A stretch of 64,000 nucleotides of DNA from an uncultured Flavobacteriaceae bacterium (GCA_947493175.1 CANLQD010000001.1:840748-904747); one strand, 5' to 3'; positions 1-8,874 are shown, counted from the stretch's first letter. A program made the numbers and translations. Notes: generated by a model not told the origin, from the letters alone.

Positions 1-1
1 G

Positions 2-391
2 ATGCCCAATGATTCTGCCGTAGATGAGGTCTTGGCAGAGTTTTTAAACAAGCCCGACTACCTAAAGAACGATAAGGAGCTCTTTATGCCACAAAAGGAA
101 CAGGAGCAATCGAATACCAGGACGCAAGCGACGCCAAAATCCTTGAATGACAAACTGAGCAACAAAGAAATAAAGATAGACCTGAACAATCGTCTGGCAT
201 TCGTAAAACATTTGTTCGATGGCAGTACTGAAGATTATAACCGCGTGCTTTCACAATTGAAGACCATTGATTCCCACGAGCGCTCCGTTTCCTTTATCAA
301 AAATATGGTAAAGCCCGACCATAATAACTGGGAAGGAAAAGAAGAATATGAAGAACGCTTTATGAGCATTATTGAACGCAAGTTTTCGTAA
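2..391 (+). CDS. Conserved hypothetical protein, 5' end outside window
   Basis: The reading frame is open to the left edge, so this is probably the C-terminal part of a longer protein; the visible ATG at base 2 may be internal. The visible 129 residues are acidic, soluble and without membrane segments. The last 60 residues (from RLAFVKHLFDGS to the stop) are the best-ordered part. I do not recognise a named domain. From memory, flavobacteria often have such a conserved protein beside rsmI, but I cannot verify this. Function unknown. Confidence 0.6.
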   Translation: MPNDSAVDEVLAEFLNKPDYLKNDKELFMPQKEQEQSNTRTQATPKSLNDKLSNKEIKIDLNNRLAFVKHLFDGSTEDYNRVLSQLKTIDSHERSVSFIKNMVKPDHNNWEGKEEYEERFMSIIERKFS

Positions 392-551
392 GAGGCTGTT
401 GAAACATTTTGCAGATAAATACTTATGAACCCGTACCTTGTGTCGGGTTTTTTGTTTAAACGAATCTAGTACGAACCATTGAACATACTCCAAAAGTTCT
501 AAATGGCCAATGCTCAAGGGTAATATGTCTTTCCTCTAAGGAAAAGATACC

Positions 552-559
552 TACTTTTG
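552..559 (+). promoter_or_regulatory. Bacteroidota -7 box (TAnnTTTG) upstream of rsmI
   Basis: The sequence TACTTTTG matches the Bacteroidota sigma-factor -7 consensus TAnnTTTG. It lies 15 bases before the preferred rsmI ATG at 575, giving a very short leader. It overlaps a TTG at 557 that would otherwise be read as the start, which favours the ATG at 575. No clear -33 TTG was fixed. Confidence 0.45.
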
Positions 560-574
560 ACAAAATTTATTCAT

Positions 575-1246
575 ATGGGCAAGCTTTATCTGGTTCCCAC
601 CCCCATTGGCAATCTAGAGGACATGACCTTTCGAGCGGTTCGCGTTCTGAAAGAGGTCGACACCATTCTTGCCGAAGATACCCGTACCAGTGGGAAACTC
701 TTACAGCACTTTGACATCGGCACCCCCATGCAATCGCATCATATGCATAACGAGCACAAAACGGTCGATACCTTGGTAAAACGGCTACAGGCAGGAGAAA
801 CGATGGCCTTGATTTCCGATGCGGGTACCCCGGCCATTTCCGATCCTGGTTTTCTGCTTACACGTGCCTGCGTTGCAAATCATATTGATGTAGAGTGCCT
901 CCCCGGCGCCACGGCGTTTGTCCCAGCTTTGGTGAATAGTGGTTTACCGAACGATAAATTTGTTTTCGAGGGATTTCTTCCTATTAAAAAAGGACGACAG
1001 ACCCGATTAAAGTTATTGGCAGAAGAAACGCGCACCATCATCTTCTACGAATCGCCGCATAAACTACTGAAAACCCTTTCCCAGCTTGTAGATTACTTTG
1101 GGGCCGACAGACCGGTCTCCGTCTCTCGGGAGCTTACCAAATTATATGAGGAAACCCAACGGGGAACGGCCGAAGAAGTACTGGCCCATTATACCGAGAA
1201 ACCACCAAAAGGGGAAATCGTTTTGGTCGTGGGAGGAAAAAAATAG
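575..1246 (+). CDS. rsmI: 16S rRNA (cytidine-1402-2'-O)-methyltransferase
   Basis: RsmI transfers a methyl group from SAM to the ribose of C1402 in the 16S rRNA decoding centre. The protein opens with the family signature LYLVPTPIGNLEDMTFRA. It continues with LAEDTRTSGKLLQHF, the SAM-pocket motif ISDAGTPAISDPG and LPGATAFVPALVNSG, all in the usual TP-methylase order. At 223 residues it is close to family length; the C-terminal extension seen in some RsmI is short here. The ATG at 575 is preferred over TTG 557 because the protein family begins at MGKLYLVP and a -7 promoter box overlaps the upstream codons. Confidence 0.93.
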   Translation: MGKLYLVPTPIGNLEDMTFRAVRVLKEVDTILAEDTRTSGKLLQHFDIGTPMQSHHMHNEHKTVDTLVKRLQAGETMALISDAGTPAISDPGFLLTRACVANHIDVECLPGATAFVPALVNSGLPNDKFVFEGFLPIKKGRQTRLKLLAEETRTIIFYESPHKLLKTLSQLVDYFGADRPVSVSRELTKLYEETQRGTAEEVLAHYTEKPPKGEIVLVVGGKK

Positions 1247-1254
1247 GATAGGGA

Positions 1255-1839
1255 TCAATATCGTGCCGACGCTCTGAGCCGACTAAAGGTCTCAGGTTTC
1301 ATATTCAAATAAGATGCTAGGTACTTTTGGGGAATGACCTTTAACTCATCAGGGCAACGTCGCATAAAGGTAATATAGCGTTCCTCGGCAGATAAGGTCA
1401 GCAATTCCACTTCCCTGAACAATCTTCCGAACAGTATATCTTTAAAAAAATGATAGCCCCAAGCATAAAAATCAGGAAATAGTTCAAAGAGCGATTCGTA
1501 GTCCGGTAACCTAATCGCTAAAAGTCTGGAGGGTTTTAATGCCTCTAAAAAAGTAGAGGAGGGTTGCTGCGCAATAAACGAATCGAAGACCCCAGATGGG
1601 CTCCCTGAATAGGAAAATCCTAGGACCACTTTCTCTCCACGTTGGTTAAGGATGTAAATCGCCTGTACCCCTTCCAACACAAAATAAAAGTAGCGTTCGG
1701 TTTGCCCAGCTTCCGTTATAAGTTCAGAACGTTCAAAGGTTCTGACTGTCCATAGTTTCCGGAATTGCGAAACTTGTTCGGGGTCTATTTGCACCCGAGA
1801 GAAAAAACCAAGCAACCGTTGAAAGTCCGTTTCATCCAT
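1255..1839 (-). CDS. Crp/Fnr-family transcriptional regulator
   Basis: A 194-residue protein with an N-terminal cyclic-nucleotide-binding-like beta-roll (about residues 25-120, with ERYFYFVLEGVQAIYIL) and a C-terminal winged-helix segment (PQKYLASYLNMKPETFSRLR) near the end. Family members bind DNA as dimers and respond to small ligands. This one lacks a cysteine cluster for an Fe-S sensor and lacks an obvious full cAMP-binding motif, so its signal is unknown. The gene is convergent with rsmI, with 8 bases between the stops. This short Crp type without a long recognition tail is common in Bacteroidota. Confidence 0.85.
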   Translation of the reverse strand: MDETDFQRLLGFFSRVQIDPEQVSQFRKLWTVRTFERSELITEAGQTERYFYFVLEGVQAIYILNQRGEKVVLGFSYSGSPSGVFDSFIAQQPSSTFLEALKPSRLLAIRLPDYESLFELFPDFYAWGYHFFKDILFGRLFREVELLTLSAEERYITFMRRCPDELKVIPQKYLASYLNMKPETFSRLRASARY

Positions 1840-1986
1840 TTAAAACAAGTAAATATCGGGTTTTAAAAAGCATTAGTTCTTATTCAAAGATAGGAATCGG
1901 CAGTTACTCAGTAAAAGCACTGGTAGGATAGGAATCGACCTAAGGTCGGGGTTGGTTCGATAATCCCATTTAAACGCACCAAAGGC

Positions 1987-2580
1987 TTATGCAATAAAGG
2001 GCTCACGAACCCGCTGCTCCGTTTCGGCAATTTGTACCCAGTGCCGTTCGGTATGGCAAATCAAGAACTCAAAACATTCCGGAAGATAAAAATTAACGAT
2101 GGGGCCAATGGCCGAATTGACCTTCACCTTTGAAAGGTCCTTTTTCCTGCCCGCTAAAATGGCATTTCTTAAATGACCATAGTAACCGATAAAGATTTGA
2201 AAAACCGTGTTGACCTCTGAAGGTCCCATGTTTTTCAAATCGAGCAATGGCTCGAACTTTTTCAGGGTCTTCATTTTCCATTTTCGGATGTTTCCTTGTG
2301 GGCGTTGCCCATTGATTACAAAACGTTGCCAAGTCCTTGCTTTGAAGGGTTCATTTTCAGTTTCCTTGTCAGGACTTTGCTCCAACGCCCGATCTACTTT
2401 TTCTACATACAGACCGTAGGAGGTATTTAAATGGGCTATAATTTCGATGATGCTCCATGCCTTTGGTCGAGGTGGACTGGTTAAAACCGCAATGGGCATT
2501 GCCTGTAAACGTTCCAGATCGTTTAGAAGGATATTAAGACGTTGTAACTGATTTTCCGGACTGATGAATAAACTTGCCAT
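1987..2580 (-). CDS. DinB-like/YfiT-type four-helix protein
   Basis: About 197 residues from the ATG at 2580; the frame also opens at a TTG at 2655, but that adds an unconvincing 25-residue tail. It shows the DinB-superfamily pattern: a first helix with WSIIEIIAHLNTSYGLYV (first metal-ligand histidine) and a C-terminal helix with CHTERHWVQI, which supplies an HxxxH pair. Members are metal-binding four-helix bundles. Some are thiol-dependent transferases and many are uncharacterised. No substrate can be inferred. The gene stands alone. Confidence 0.75.
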   Translation of the reverse strand: MASLFISPENQLQRLNILLNDLERLQAMPIAVLTSPPRPKAWSIIEIIAHLNTSYGLYVEKVDRALEQSPDKETENEPFKARTWQRFVINGQRPQGNIRKWKMKTLKKFEPLLDLKNMGPSEVNTVFQIFIGYYGHLRNAILAGRKKDLSKVKVNSAIGPIVNFYLPECFEFLICHTERHWVQIAETEQRVREPFIA

Positions 2581-2850
2581 ACGCTGAAGGGATTGATTGA
2601 TGTTATTGATACAAAATTCCGGCTTTTTAGACAGGTAAATGTTGATGTGTATCAAGAAAAACGCCTTGGTTTTATCTACATTCGTCTTGGATAAATCGAC
2701 CCATAAAGCAACTGCTTACCAAAAATACGATGAAACCAAGATTGCACTGGCGCCTATGGGTTTTTGTTGTCCCCACTAGATTTGGCAACCTAAAATCCTG
2801 TCAAGTCCTCTGACTGGGCATTGCTCCAACCCAAAAATCCATATGTTTTG

Positions 2851-3453
2851 TTAGTAAACACTCCCATCATGTTTTCCTTTTTCCCAACCGTGCTTCCCTA
2901 AGTATTGGTCCGCACTTTCAACAGCCCCACCTTCAATGGAAGTCCCCATCGAATCATTCCAGCGATTGAGGTAGCCAAAGAGGGAAATGACCCCTAACAT
3001 CTCTACAATTTCACCCTCGTTCCAGTGCTCATAGAGTCGTGCCTTGATTTCTGCATCTACCCCATTGGGCACTTGGGAGGCTTGTAAAGAGAAATCCAAT
3101 GCAGCACGTTCTGCTTCTGAAAAAGCGGGGTGCGTGCGGTATTCCCAGATATTGTCTAACTGCTCCTGTTCCGCACCGTATCGTTCCGCGGCGCGAATGG
3201 CATGTGCCTGGCAATACCGACACCCAGTAGCATTGCTGCTGACCCAGGCGATCATTCTTTTTAAGGCCGAAGTAACTCGTCCCTCATTGGCCATGACCGC
3301 TTTGTTCAGGTTAATGAACGCCTTCGAAATAGCTGGGCGATGTTGCATGGTCAATACCGAATTCGGACAAAACCCAAGGGTCTCATTAAAGAATTCGGCG
3401 AGTTTTTTTGTCTCTAGATCGTGTTTCGGGTCAAGGGGTGGTACCAGTGCCAT
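2851..3453 (-). CDS. Carboxymuconolactone decarboxylase/AhpD-like peroxidase-related protein
   Basis: A 200-residue protein with the AhpD/CMD core motif: GCRYCQAHAIRAAERYG gives the CxxC and following histidine used in peroxide reduction by AhpD-type enzymes. It resembles the peroxidase-related, CMD-domain proteins of about 200 residues rather than true carboxymuconolactone decarboxylase. It is divergently arranged with the osmC-like gene (48 bases between the starts), another thiol-peroxidase family. The pair probably serves oxidative or organic-peroxide defence; that link is inference from position. Confidence 0.85.
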   Translation of the reverse strand: MALVPPLDPKHDLETKKLAEFFNETLGFCPNSVLTMQHRPAISKAFINLNKAVMANEGRVTSALKRMIAWVSSNATGCRYCQAHAIRAAERYGAEQEQLDNIWEYRTHPAFSEAERAALDFSLQASQVPNGVDAEIKARLYEHWNEGEIVEMLGVISLFGYLNRWNDSMGTSIEGGAVESADQYLGKHGWEKGKHDGSVY

Positions 3454-3501
3454 AGGTTTCTATTTTATCGTATTTTTAGCATTCACAAGAAACGAAAATT
3501 T

Positions 3502-3927
3502 ATGGGTACTACAAATCATATCAGCACCAAATGGCTTGGAAATATGGCCTTCGAAAGCAACAACCCTTCAGGGCATACGTTACGAATAGATGCCGGCCCT
3601 GACGACGGTGGCGAGGGTTCCGGTTTTCGGCCCAAAGCCTTGATGCTCTCCTCTCTGGCAGGCTGTTCTGGATTGGATGTTGCTTCCCTTATCAAAAAAA
3701 TGAAATTGGAGGTCGATGATTTTCATATCGAAACCATTGCCAACCTTACTGACGAACATCCTAAATATTACGATCAAGTTACTTTAGAATACCATTTTCA
3801 CGGTAGTAATCTAAACGAAGATAAACTGCAAAAGGCGGTAGACCTGTCCGTAGAAAAATACTGTGGGGTTATGGAGATGTTTCGAAGGTTCGCGGAAATT
3901 GAAGTGAAGTTGGTGTTTCATTCTTAA
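3502..3927 (+). CDS. OsmC-family thiol peroxidase-like protein
   Basis: 141 residues from the ATG at 3502; the frame is open further upstream but overlaps the divergent CMD gene. Two cysteines sit in the family positions: LSSLAGCSGLDV in the central helix and VEKYCGVMEMFRR near the C-terminus, matching the redox pair of OsmC/Ohr proteins. The product probably reduces organic hydroperoxides, though many YhfA-type OsmC proteins remain unassigned. Its TAA stop overlaps the left arm of the inverted repeat around the next gene. Confidence 0.85.
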   Translation: MGTTNHISTKWLGNMAFESNNPSGHTLRIDAGPDDGGEGSGFRPKALMLSSLAGCSGLDVASLIKKMKLEVDDFHIETIANLTDEHPKYYDQVTLEYHFHGSNLNEDKLQKAVDLSVEKYCGVMEMFRRFAEIEVKLVFHS

Positions 3928-3958
3928 ATACAAATTCAAAAGCCAAACACAAATTCAA
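3926..3958. repeat. Left arm of a perfect 33-bp inverted repeat
   Basis: These 33 bases are the exact reverse complement of 4319-4351, with mismatches immediately beyond either end. Each arm holds a 10-bp direct repeat (ACAAATTCAA at 3930-3939 and 3949-3958). The arms enclose one complete four-helix-bundle gene. Transcribed, they would form a 33-bp RNA stem closing the insert. Confidence 0.9.
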
Positions 3959-3962
3959 TTGA

Positions 3963-4310
3963 ATGGCTAAACCTTATAATCTAGAAGAACGACTGGTAGA
4001 CTTCGCGGCCTCGACAGCTATATTCTGTAGAGATGTTCCAAATGACTTTATCGGACAGTATTACGGAAATCAACTCCTCAGATCATCGGGAAGTTCAGCC
4101 TTGAATTTTGGTGAAATGCAAGGTGCGCAGTCCGATAAAGATTTCAAAAACAAAGCGACCATATCGCTAAAGGAACTTAAAGAGACTAGAATCAACTTGA
4201 AAGTTTTGAACAAAATCGGATACGGTAATCTTCAAAAGATAGATGAACTTTTGGGTGAAGTGGAACAATTGATTAAAATCATCGCCACGATTATCAAGAA
4301 TAAAAACTGA
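3963..4310 (+). CDS. Four-helix-bundle protein (23S rRNA intervening-sequence protein family)
   Basis: 115 residues, all-helical. The pattern starts with LEERLVDFAASTAIFCRDVP, continues with YGNQLLRSSGSSALNFGEMQGA and then KATISLKELKETRINLKVL. This is the family annotated as four helix bundle protein or S23 ribosomal protein, first known as the reading frame inside intervening sequences of fragmented 23S rRNA genes. Here it stands between osmC and recJ, not in an rRNA gene. It is wrapped by a perfect 33-bp inverted repeat that starts 4 bases before the ATG and resumes 8 bases after the stop. The function of the family is not established; related Avd proteins assist retroelement reverse transcriptases, but no reverse transcriptase is present here. 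Confidence 0.88.
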   Translation: MAKPYNLEERLVDFAASTAIFCRDVPNDFIGQYYGNQLLRSSGSSALNFGEMQGAQSDKDFKNKATISLKELKETRINLKVLNKIGYGNLQKIDELLGEVEQLIKIIATIIKNKN

Positions 4311-4318
4311 TACCAAAT

Positions 4319-4351
4319 TTGAATTTGTGTTTGGCTTTTGAATTTGTATTT
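4319..4351. repeat. Right arm of the perfect 33-bp inverted repeat
   Basis: Exact reverse complement of 3926-3958. It ends 6 bases before the recJ ATG at 4358, so the inserted unit abuts the start of recJ and may have replaced or supplied its leader. Confidence 0.9.
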
Positions 4352-4357
4352 TGACCT

Positions 4358-6046
4358 ATGCGTTGGACCTTAAAACCAAAACCTGAACCACAAGATATCG
4401 ACCGCCTCGTAAGTGAGCTGCGAGTGGAGCCTTTGGTCGCTCAGTTATTGCTACAACGGGGTATATCGACCTATGAAGAGGCTAAGCGATTTTTTCGTCC
4501 GCAATTATCGGAGTTGTACGACCCTTTTTTAATGCAAGATATGGCCCTTGCCGTGAAACGCATCGAAGAAGCCATAGCCAAGGGGGAAAACATCCTGGTT
4601 TTTGGCGATTATGATGTAGATGGCACTACTTCCGTGGCCTTGCTTTCTTCCTATTTACTGTCGTATTATCCGAATGTGGCCACCTATATTCCAGATCGAT
4701 ATACCGAAGGTTATGGGGTTTCGTTCAAAGGAATCGATTTTGCCGATGACAACGACTTTTCGCTCATTGTTGCTTTGGATTGCGGGGTAAAGGCCATCGA
4801 TAAAGTAGCCTACGCAAAGGAGAAGGGAATTGATTTTATTATCTGTGATCACCACCGACCCGGAGCCCAGTTACCGGATGCGGTCGCAGTGCTAGACCCT
4901 AAGAGAGACGATTGCACCTATCCGTATGACGAACTTTGCGGCTGTGGTGTGGGGTTCAAACTAATTCAGGCCTTGGGTTCGCGACAGGGCCGAACCATTC
5001 AAGATCTGATGCCGTATTTAGATTTGGTCGCTACGGCCATCGGCGCCGATATTGTGCCCATTACCGGGGAGAACCGTGTTTTGGCATATTACGGGCTTCA
5101 AGTCATCAATTCCGATCCGCGAATCGGTTTTAAGGCCATCATCGACCAGGTAAAAAAAGAAACACTCACGATTACCGATGTAGTCTTTATCATCGCTCCA
5201 CGGATCAATGCAGCAGGGCGTATGGAACATGGGCAGCATGCCGTAAATCTGTTGACGGAGACCGATTACGAACAGGCGGCAACGTTTGCAAAAAGTATTG
5301 AACAGTTCAATACCGACCGAAGAGATCTCGACAGGGAGATTACCAAAGAAGCCCTACTACAGATACAGGAAAACGGGGAGGAAAATCGCTTTACCTCTGT
5401 TGTCTATAAGGACAGCTGGCACAAAGGTGTGATAGGAATCGTAGCTTCCCGTTTAACGGAGACCTACTACCGCCCCACCCTTGTATTTACAAAAAGTGGG
5501 GAAAAGTTAGCTGCTTCGGCCCGCTCCGTTTCCGGTTTTGATGTGTACGATGCACTAATGGGCTGCTCAGAATGTATTGAACAGTTTGGCGGACATAAGT
5601 ATGCAGCTGGTCTGACGCTGTTGGAAGAACAGTACGAAGCGTTTAAGGCGCAGTTCGAAAAAGTGGTTTCGGAGACGATCGATCCGGCACTATTGACCCC
5701 GGAAATTACTGTAGATGCCTTAATCGATTTCAAGGATATCTCACCAAAACTGATGCGTATTCTGAAACAGTTCGCTCCGTTTGGACCCGGCAATAGAACA
5801 CCGGTTTTTATGGCCGAAAATCTAAAGGATACGGGGTATGCCAAAGGTGTCGGAGAAGACGAAAAACACTTGAAAGTATCCGTTAAACAGCACGGAACAG
5901 GCCCCATTGGTGGTATCGGTTTTAATCTTGGGGATAAGTTAAAAGTCGTTACCAACAAACAACCTTTTAGCGCGGTCTTCTCCTTGGATGAGAACGAATG
6001 GCAGGGGCAAGTGAGCCTGCAGTTGAAACTAAAAGATGTAAAATGA
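4358..6046 (+). CDS. recJ: Single-stranded-DNA-specific 5'-3' exonuclease RecJ
   Basis: 562 residues, the usual size. DHH-family motifs appear in order: FGDYDVDGTTSVALL, VALDCGVKAID, ICDHHRPG and AIGADIVPITGENR. They are followed by the DHHA1 motif FGGHKYAAGLTL and a C-terminal OB-like region. RecJ degrades 5' single strands in RecF-pathway recombination, base-excision and mismatch repair, using divalent metal bound by the DHH aspartates and histidines, all of which are present. The four-helix-bundle insertion lies directly upstream. A short dyad (ATGATGG, 5-base loop, CCATCAT at 6043-6061) overlaps its stop but has no T-tract. Confidence 0.95.
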   Translation: MRWTLKPKPEPQDIDRLVSELRVEPLVAQLLLQRGISTYEEAKRFFRPQLSELYDPFLMQDMALAVKRIEEAIAKGENILVFGDYDVDGTTSVALLSSYLLSYYPNVATYIPDRYTEGYGVSFKGIDFADDNDFSLIVALDCGVKAIDKVAYAKEKGIDFIICDHHRPGAQLPDAVAVLDPKRDDCTYPYDELCGCGVGFKLIQALGSRQGRTIQDLMPYLDLVATAIGADIVPITGENRVLAYYGLQVINSDPRIGFKAIIDQVKKETLTITDVVFIIAPRINAAGRMEHGQHAVNLLTETDYEQAATFAKSIEQFNTDRRDLDREITKEALLQIQENGEENRFTSVVYKDSWHKGVIGIVASRLTETYYRPTLVFTKSGEKLAASARSVSGFDVYDALMGCSECIEQFGGHKYAAGLTLLEEQYEAFKAQFEKVVSETIDPALLTPEITVDALIDFKDISPKLMRILKQFAPFGPGNRTPVFMAENLKDTGYAKGVGEDEKHLKVSVKQHGTGPIGGIGFNLGDKLKVVTNKQPFSAVFSLDENEWQGQVSLQLKLKDVK

Positions 6047-6221
6047 TGGTTTTTCCATCATCTACCGACCGTCTTTACCGATCGGAAACTAAAGTAGTCT
6101 TGATAATCGCTTTAACCAATGCAGGACTTCTTCAACATTTTTAGATTGATTTTGTTCATCTTCAGATCGTTCTTCCCTAAGAATAATATCTTTACGTTAG
6201 ATTTCTTCACCGAACGATTGC

Positions 6222-7490
6222 ATGGACCCATACGCCGCCTTACGATATAAAGAATTCAGGATTTTTTTGGGTGTTCGGTTTGCCATGGTATTCGCTTGGT
6301 CGATGCAATTTATCGTTATCGAGTGGCAGGTGTATTCAATGACCAAAGATCCTCTTTCGCTGGGAATTATTGGGTTAATGGAGGTAATTCCCGCAGTTTC
6401 TACAGCACTGTTTGCAGGTCATGTGGTAGACCAGAAGGAAAAACGCAACCTGTTGGTGAAATGTATCCTAGGATTTTCTTTTATTAGCTTGGGGCTTTTT
6501 CTGTTGAGTCTCCCCGCTATAGAAGAACGTACAGCGACGACCAAGTTACTATATGGCATCTATTTCTTAGTGTTTTTGGGTGGCATCGTGCGCGCTTTTA
6601 TAGGCCCGACCATTTTTTCGCTCATCGCTTTGATCGTCCCGAAGAAAATTTATCCGAACGCGGCGACTTGGAGCAGTACTACTTGGCAGCTAGCCACCGT
6701 TTTGGGGCCGGCACTTGCCGGTTTTTCGATAAGTTGGATCGGGGTGCATTGGTCAATGTGCCTAATTTTAGGGTTCTCTTTGGTAGCACTTCTCAACCTG
6801 TTTCGCATTGCCCGCAAACCCATCTTGAATCCAAAAATCGGGGAACCTGTTTTACAAAGTTTGAAGGAGGGGATTCGTTTTGTATTCAATAGCAAAGCCA
6901 TTTTTGGGGCCTTGACCTTGGATATGGTAGCCGTTTTATTCGGGGGTGCCGTGGCTTTGCTTCCAGTTTTTGCCCAAGATATTTTAAAGGTAGGGTCAGA
7001 AGGTTTTGGGATGTTGCGAGCGGCCCCGGCGGTAGGGGCGGCCCTAATGATGATGGCATCGACACGCTTTCCCTTGCACAAGTTTGCCGGACGCAAACTG
7101 TTGTGGGCCGTTTTTGGATTTGGAATCAGTATCATCGTATTCGGGTTATCGACTTCTTTTTGGATTTCGGTAGTGGCCCTATTCGCAAGTGGTGCGTTAG
7201 ATGGTATTTCGATGGTCATTCGCCAAACCATTTTACAGTTAAAAACACCAGATCATATGCGGGGACGGGTAGCTTCAGTGAATTCAATGTTCGTGGGCTC
7301 TTCGAACGAACTGGGTGCCTTTGAAAGCGGGTTGACCGCCAAATGGATGGGAACGGTTACCGCTGTTGTCTTCGGGGGTACGATGACCCTGCTGACGGTT
7401 GGTCTCACGGCAATCATATCGCCCAGTTTTAGAAACCTAGATCTGCGAAAAGATGTGGAGGCACATGAGGCCGAAGAAGCTATCAAGTAA
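6222..7490 (+). CDS. MFS transporter, MFS_3/EntS-like exporter
   Basis: 422 residues with about 12 predicted membrane segments. The N-terminus (FLGVRFAMVFAWSMQFIVIEWQVY) and the loop FAGHVVDQKEKR (motif A region) are typical of MFS_3-type proteins related to the enterobactin exporter EntS. The second half contains PDHMRGRVASVNSMFVGSSNELGAFESG, also characteristic of this subgroup. Substrate unknown. It stands alone between recJ and the convergent lpxH. Confidence 0.88.
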   Translation: MDPYAALRYKEFRIFLGVRFAMVFAWSMQFIVIEWQVYSMTKDPLSLGIIGLMEVIPAVSTALFAGHVVDQKEKRNLLVKCILGFSFISLGLFLLSLPAIEERTATTKLLYGIYFLVFLGGIVRAFIGPTIFSLIALIVPKKIYPNAATWSSTTWQLATVLGPALAGFSISWIGVHWSMCLILGFSLVALLNLFRIARKPILNPKIGEPVLQSLKEGIRFVFNSKAIFGALTLDMVAVLFGGAVALLPVFAQDILKVGSEGFGMLRAAPAVGAALMMMASTRFPLHKFAGRKLLWAVFGFGISIIVFGLSTSFWISVVALFASGALDGISMVIRQTILQLKTPDHMRGRVASVNSMFVGSSNELGAFESGLTAKWMGTVTAVVFGGTMTLLTVGLTAIISPSFRNLDLRKDVEAHEAEEAIK

Positions 7491-7512
7491 AAACCCCAGC
7501 TTCCTCTATGTT

Positions 7513-8289
7513 CTAGTTAGATTGCGGTTGAAACTTTTTCAATGAAAGTTCTTGGCCATCAAAAACGGCATACGTATAGTAGTTGATCCAATCGCCCAAA
7601 TTGGTGTATCGTGAGGTACCGTTCAAATCGATTTCCAGTGGCAGGTGCCGATGTCCGAAAACAAAATGGTCGTAATGTTGGGTTTCCAATTTTCTTTTGG
7701 CGTATTGTACGAGCCATTCTTTCTCATCTCCTAAATATTTGGCGTCTTCATCCCCGGAAATCAATTTGTTCTTGACCGAGAAATATTGGGCCAACCGTAC
7801 GCCCCAATCGGGGTGCAACCAACGAAACAGCCATTGGGCCAAGGGATTGGTGAACACTTTTTTCATTCGTTTATAACCTTTGTCCTGCGGGCCAAGGCCA
7901 TCGCCGTGACCAATAAAAAAAGAAACACCGTTGATTTGATACTGTTGCGGTCTATGGAATACCGGTATATTCAATTCTTCCTCGAAATAACCGCTCATCC
8001 ACAAGTCATGGTTGCCCACAAAGAAAAAGATAGGAATTCCAGAGTCGGAAATCTCGGCCAATTTGCCCAAGGTTCTTGTAAAACCTTTTGGAACCACCGT
8101 CTTATATTCCATCCAAAAGTCAAACAAATCGCCCAATAGAAAAATAGCACCTGCGTCTTGTTTCACTTCATCGAGCCAAGCTACGAATTTCTTTTCTCTG
8201 GGTCTGCTTGCTGCCATCGTAGGCGCCCCTAAGTGATTGTCGCTAGCGAAGTAGACTTTTTTGCTCTTTGGAAGTTCGATGGTTGTCAT
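7513..8289 (-). CDS. lpxH: UDP-2,3-diacylglucosamine diphosphatase (LpxH-type)
   Basis: 258 residues of calcineurin-like phosphoesterase. Metal-binding motifs are in order: FASDNHLGAP (the usual DxH is DNH), LLGDLFDFW, FFVGNHDLW, GHGDG and FGHRHLPLEI. LpxH hydrolyses UDP-2,3-diacylglucosamine to lipid X in lipid A synthesis at the inner face of the cytoplasmic membrane. The length and the LFDFWMEY segment fit LpxH better than general phosphoesterases. Confidence 0.88.
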   Translation of the reverse strand: MTTIELPKSKKVYFASDNHLGAPTMAASRPREKKFVAWLDEVKQDAGAIFLLGDLFDFWMEYKTVVPKGFTRTLGKLAEISDSGIPIFFFVGNHDLWMSGYFEEELNIPVFHRPQQYQINGVSFFIGHGDGLGPQDKGYKRMKKVFTNPLAQWLFRWLHPDWGVRLAQYFSVKNKLISGDEDAKYLGDEKEWLVQYAKRKLETQHYDHFVFGHRHLPLEIDLNGTSRYTNLGDWINYYTYAVFDGQELSLKKFQPQSN

Positions 8290-8357
8290 TGATTGTAAAT
8301 ATAGGAAAAGACGAACGGCCTTGAACCTTCAATTTTGAAAACCTTACATCGACAACA

Positions 8358-8807
8358 TCAGTTGTCGGAAGCAAACCATTCTGCAAAAGAGGTCTCGGTT
8401 TCTTGGAGCTTTAGTGAATGGAGCTTGATGTTTTCAGGAAGCCTTGCTTTGATCTTGGCCGCAAAATCAATGACCATGCATTCACTTGTAGGCTGGTAAT
8501 CTGCAAGAATCACGTTGTGACCCCGGTTTTCGAGTTCTTTGGCAAGCTCTATATGGGGCGTATTTTTATTGAAAACAGTGGCATGGTCGAATTCGTTTAC
8601 GATTTCTTCCTTTACGATTTTCTTCAGATCCCCAAAATCAATGACCATACCCAACTTTACATGTGAAGTATCTGTGATGGGTGTTCCGATAACCGTTACC
8701 GAAAGCTTGTAACTATGCCCATGCACATTGCGACACTTACCATCATAGCCATAAAGCGCGTGCCCTGTTTCAAAACTAAATTGCTTGGTAATCCTGATAT
8801 TGCCCAT
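8358..8807 (-). CDS. queD: 6-carboxy-5,6,7,8-tetrahydropterin synthase (QueD)
   Basis: 149 residues of the PTPS/QueD family. The zinc histidines are in FETGHALYG and RNVHGHSYKL, the catalytic cysteine is in GKCRNVHG, and the DH and E residues are in EFDHATVF and ETETSFAEW. The enzyme turns 7,8-dihydroneopterin triphosphate into 6-carboxytetrahydropterin for queuosine and deazapurine synthesis. It lies downstream of the next lipoprotein gene on the same strand with about 65 bases between them. Confidence 0.92.
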   Translation of the reverse strand: MGNIRITKQFSFETGHALYGYDGKCRNVHGHSYKLSVTVIGTPITDTSHVKLGMVIDFGDLKKIVKEEIVNEFDHATVFNKNTPHIELAKELENRGHNVILADYQPTSECMVIDFAAKIKARLPENIKLHSLKLQETETSFAEWFASDN

Positions 8808-8874
8808 GGCCTATTTTTGGAAAGCAAAGGTAGGAATTCTAGAAAAATCAAATGAATCCTATGGTCAAATATGT

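Noticed and set aside
3963..4310. Diversity-generating retroelement, suggested by the Avd-like four-helix protein
   Set aside because: No reverse transcriptase, template repeat or variable repeat is present near it.
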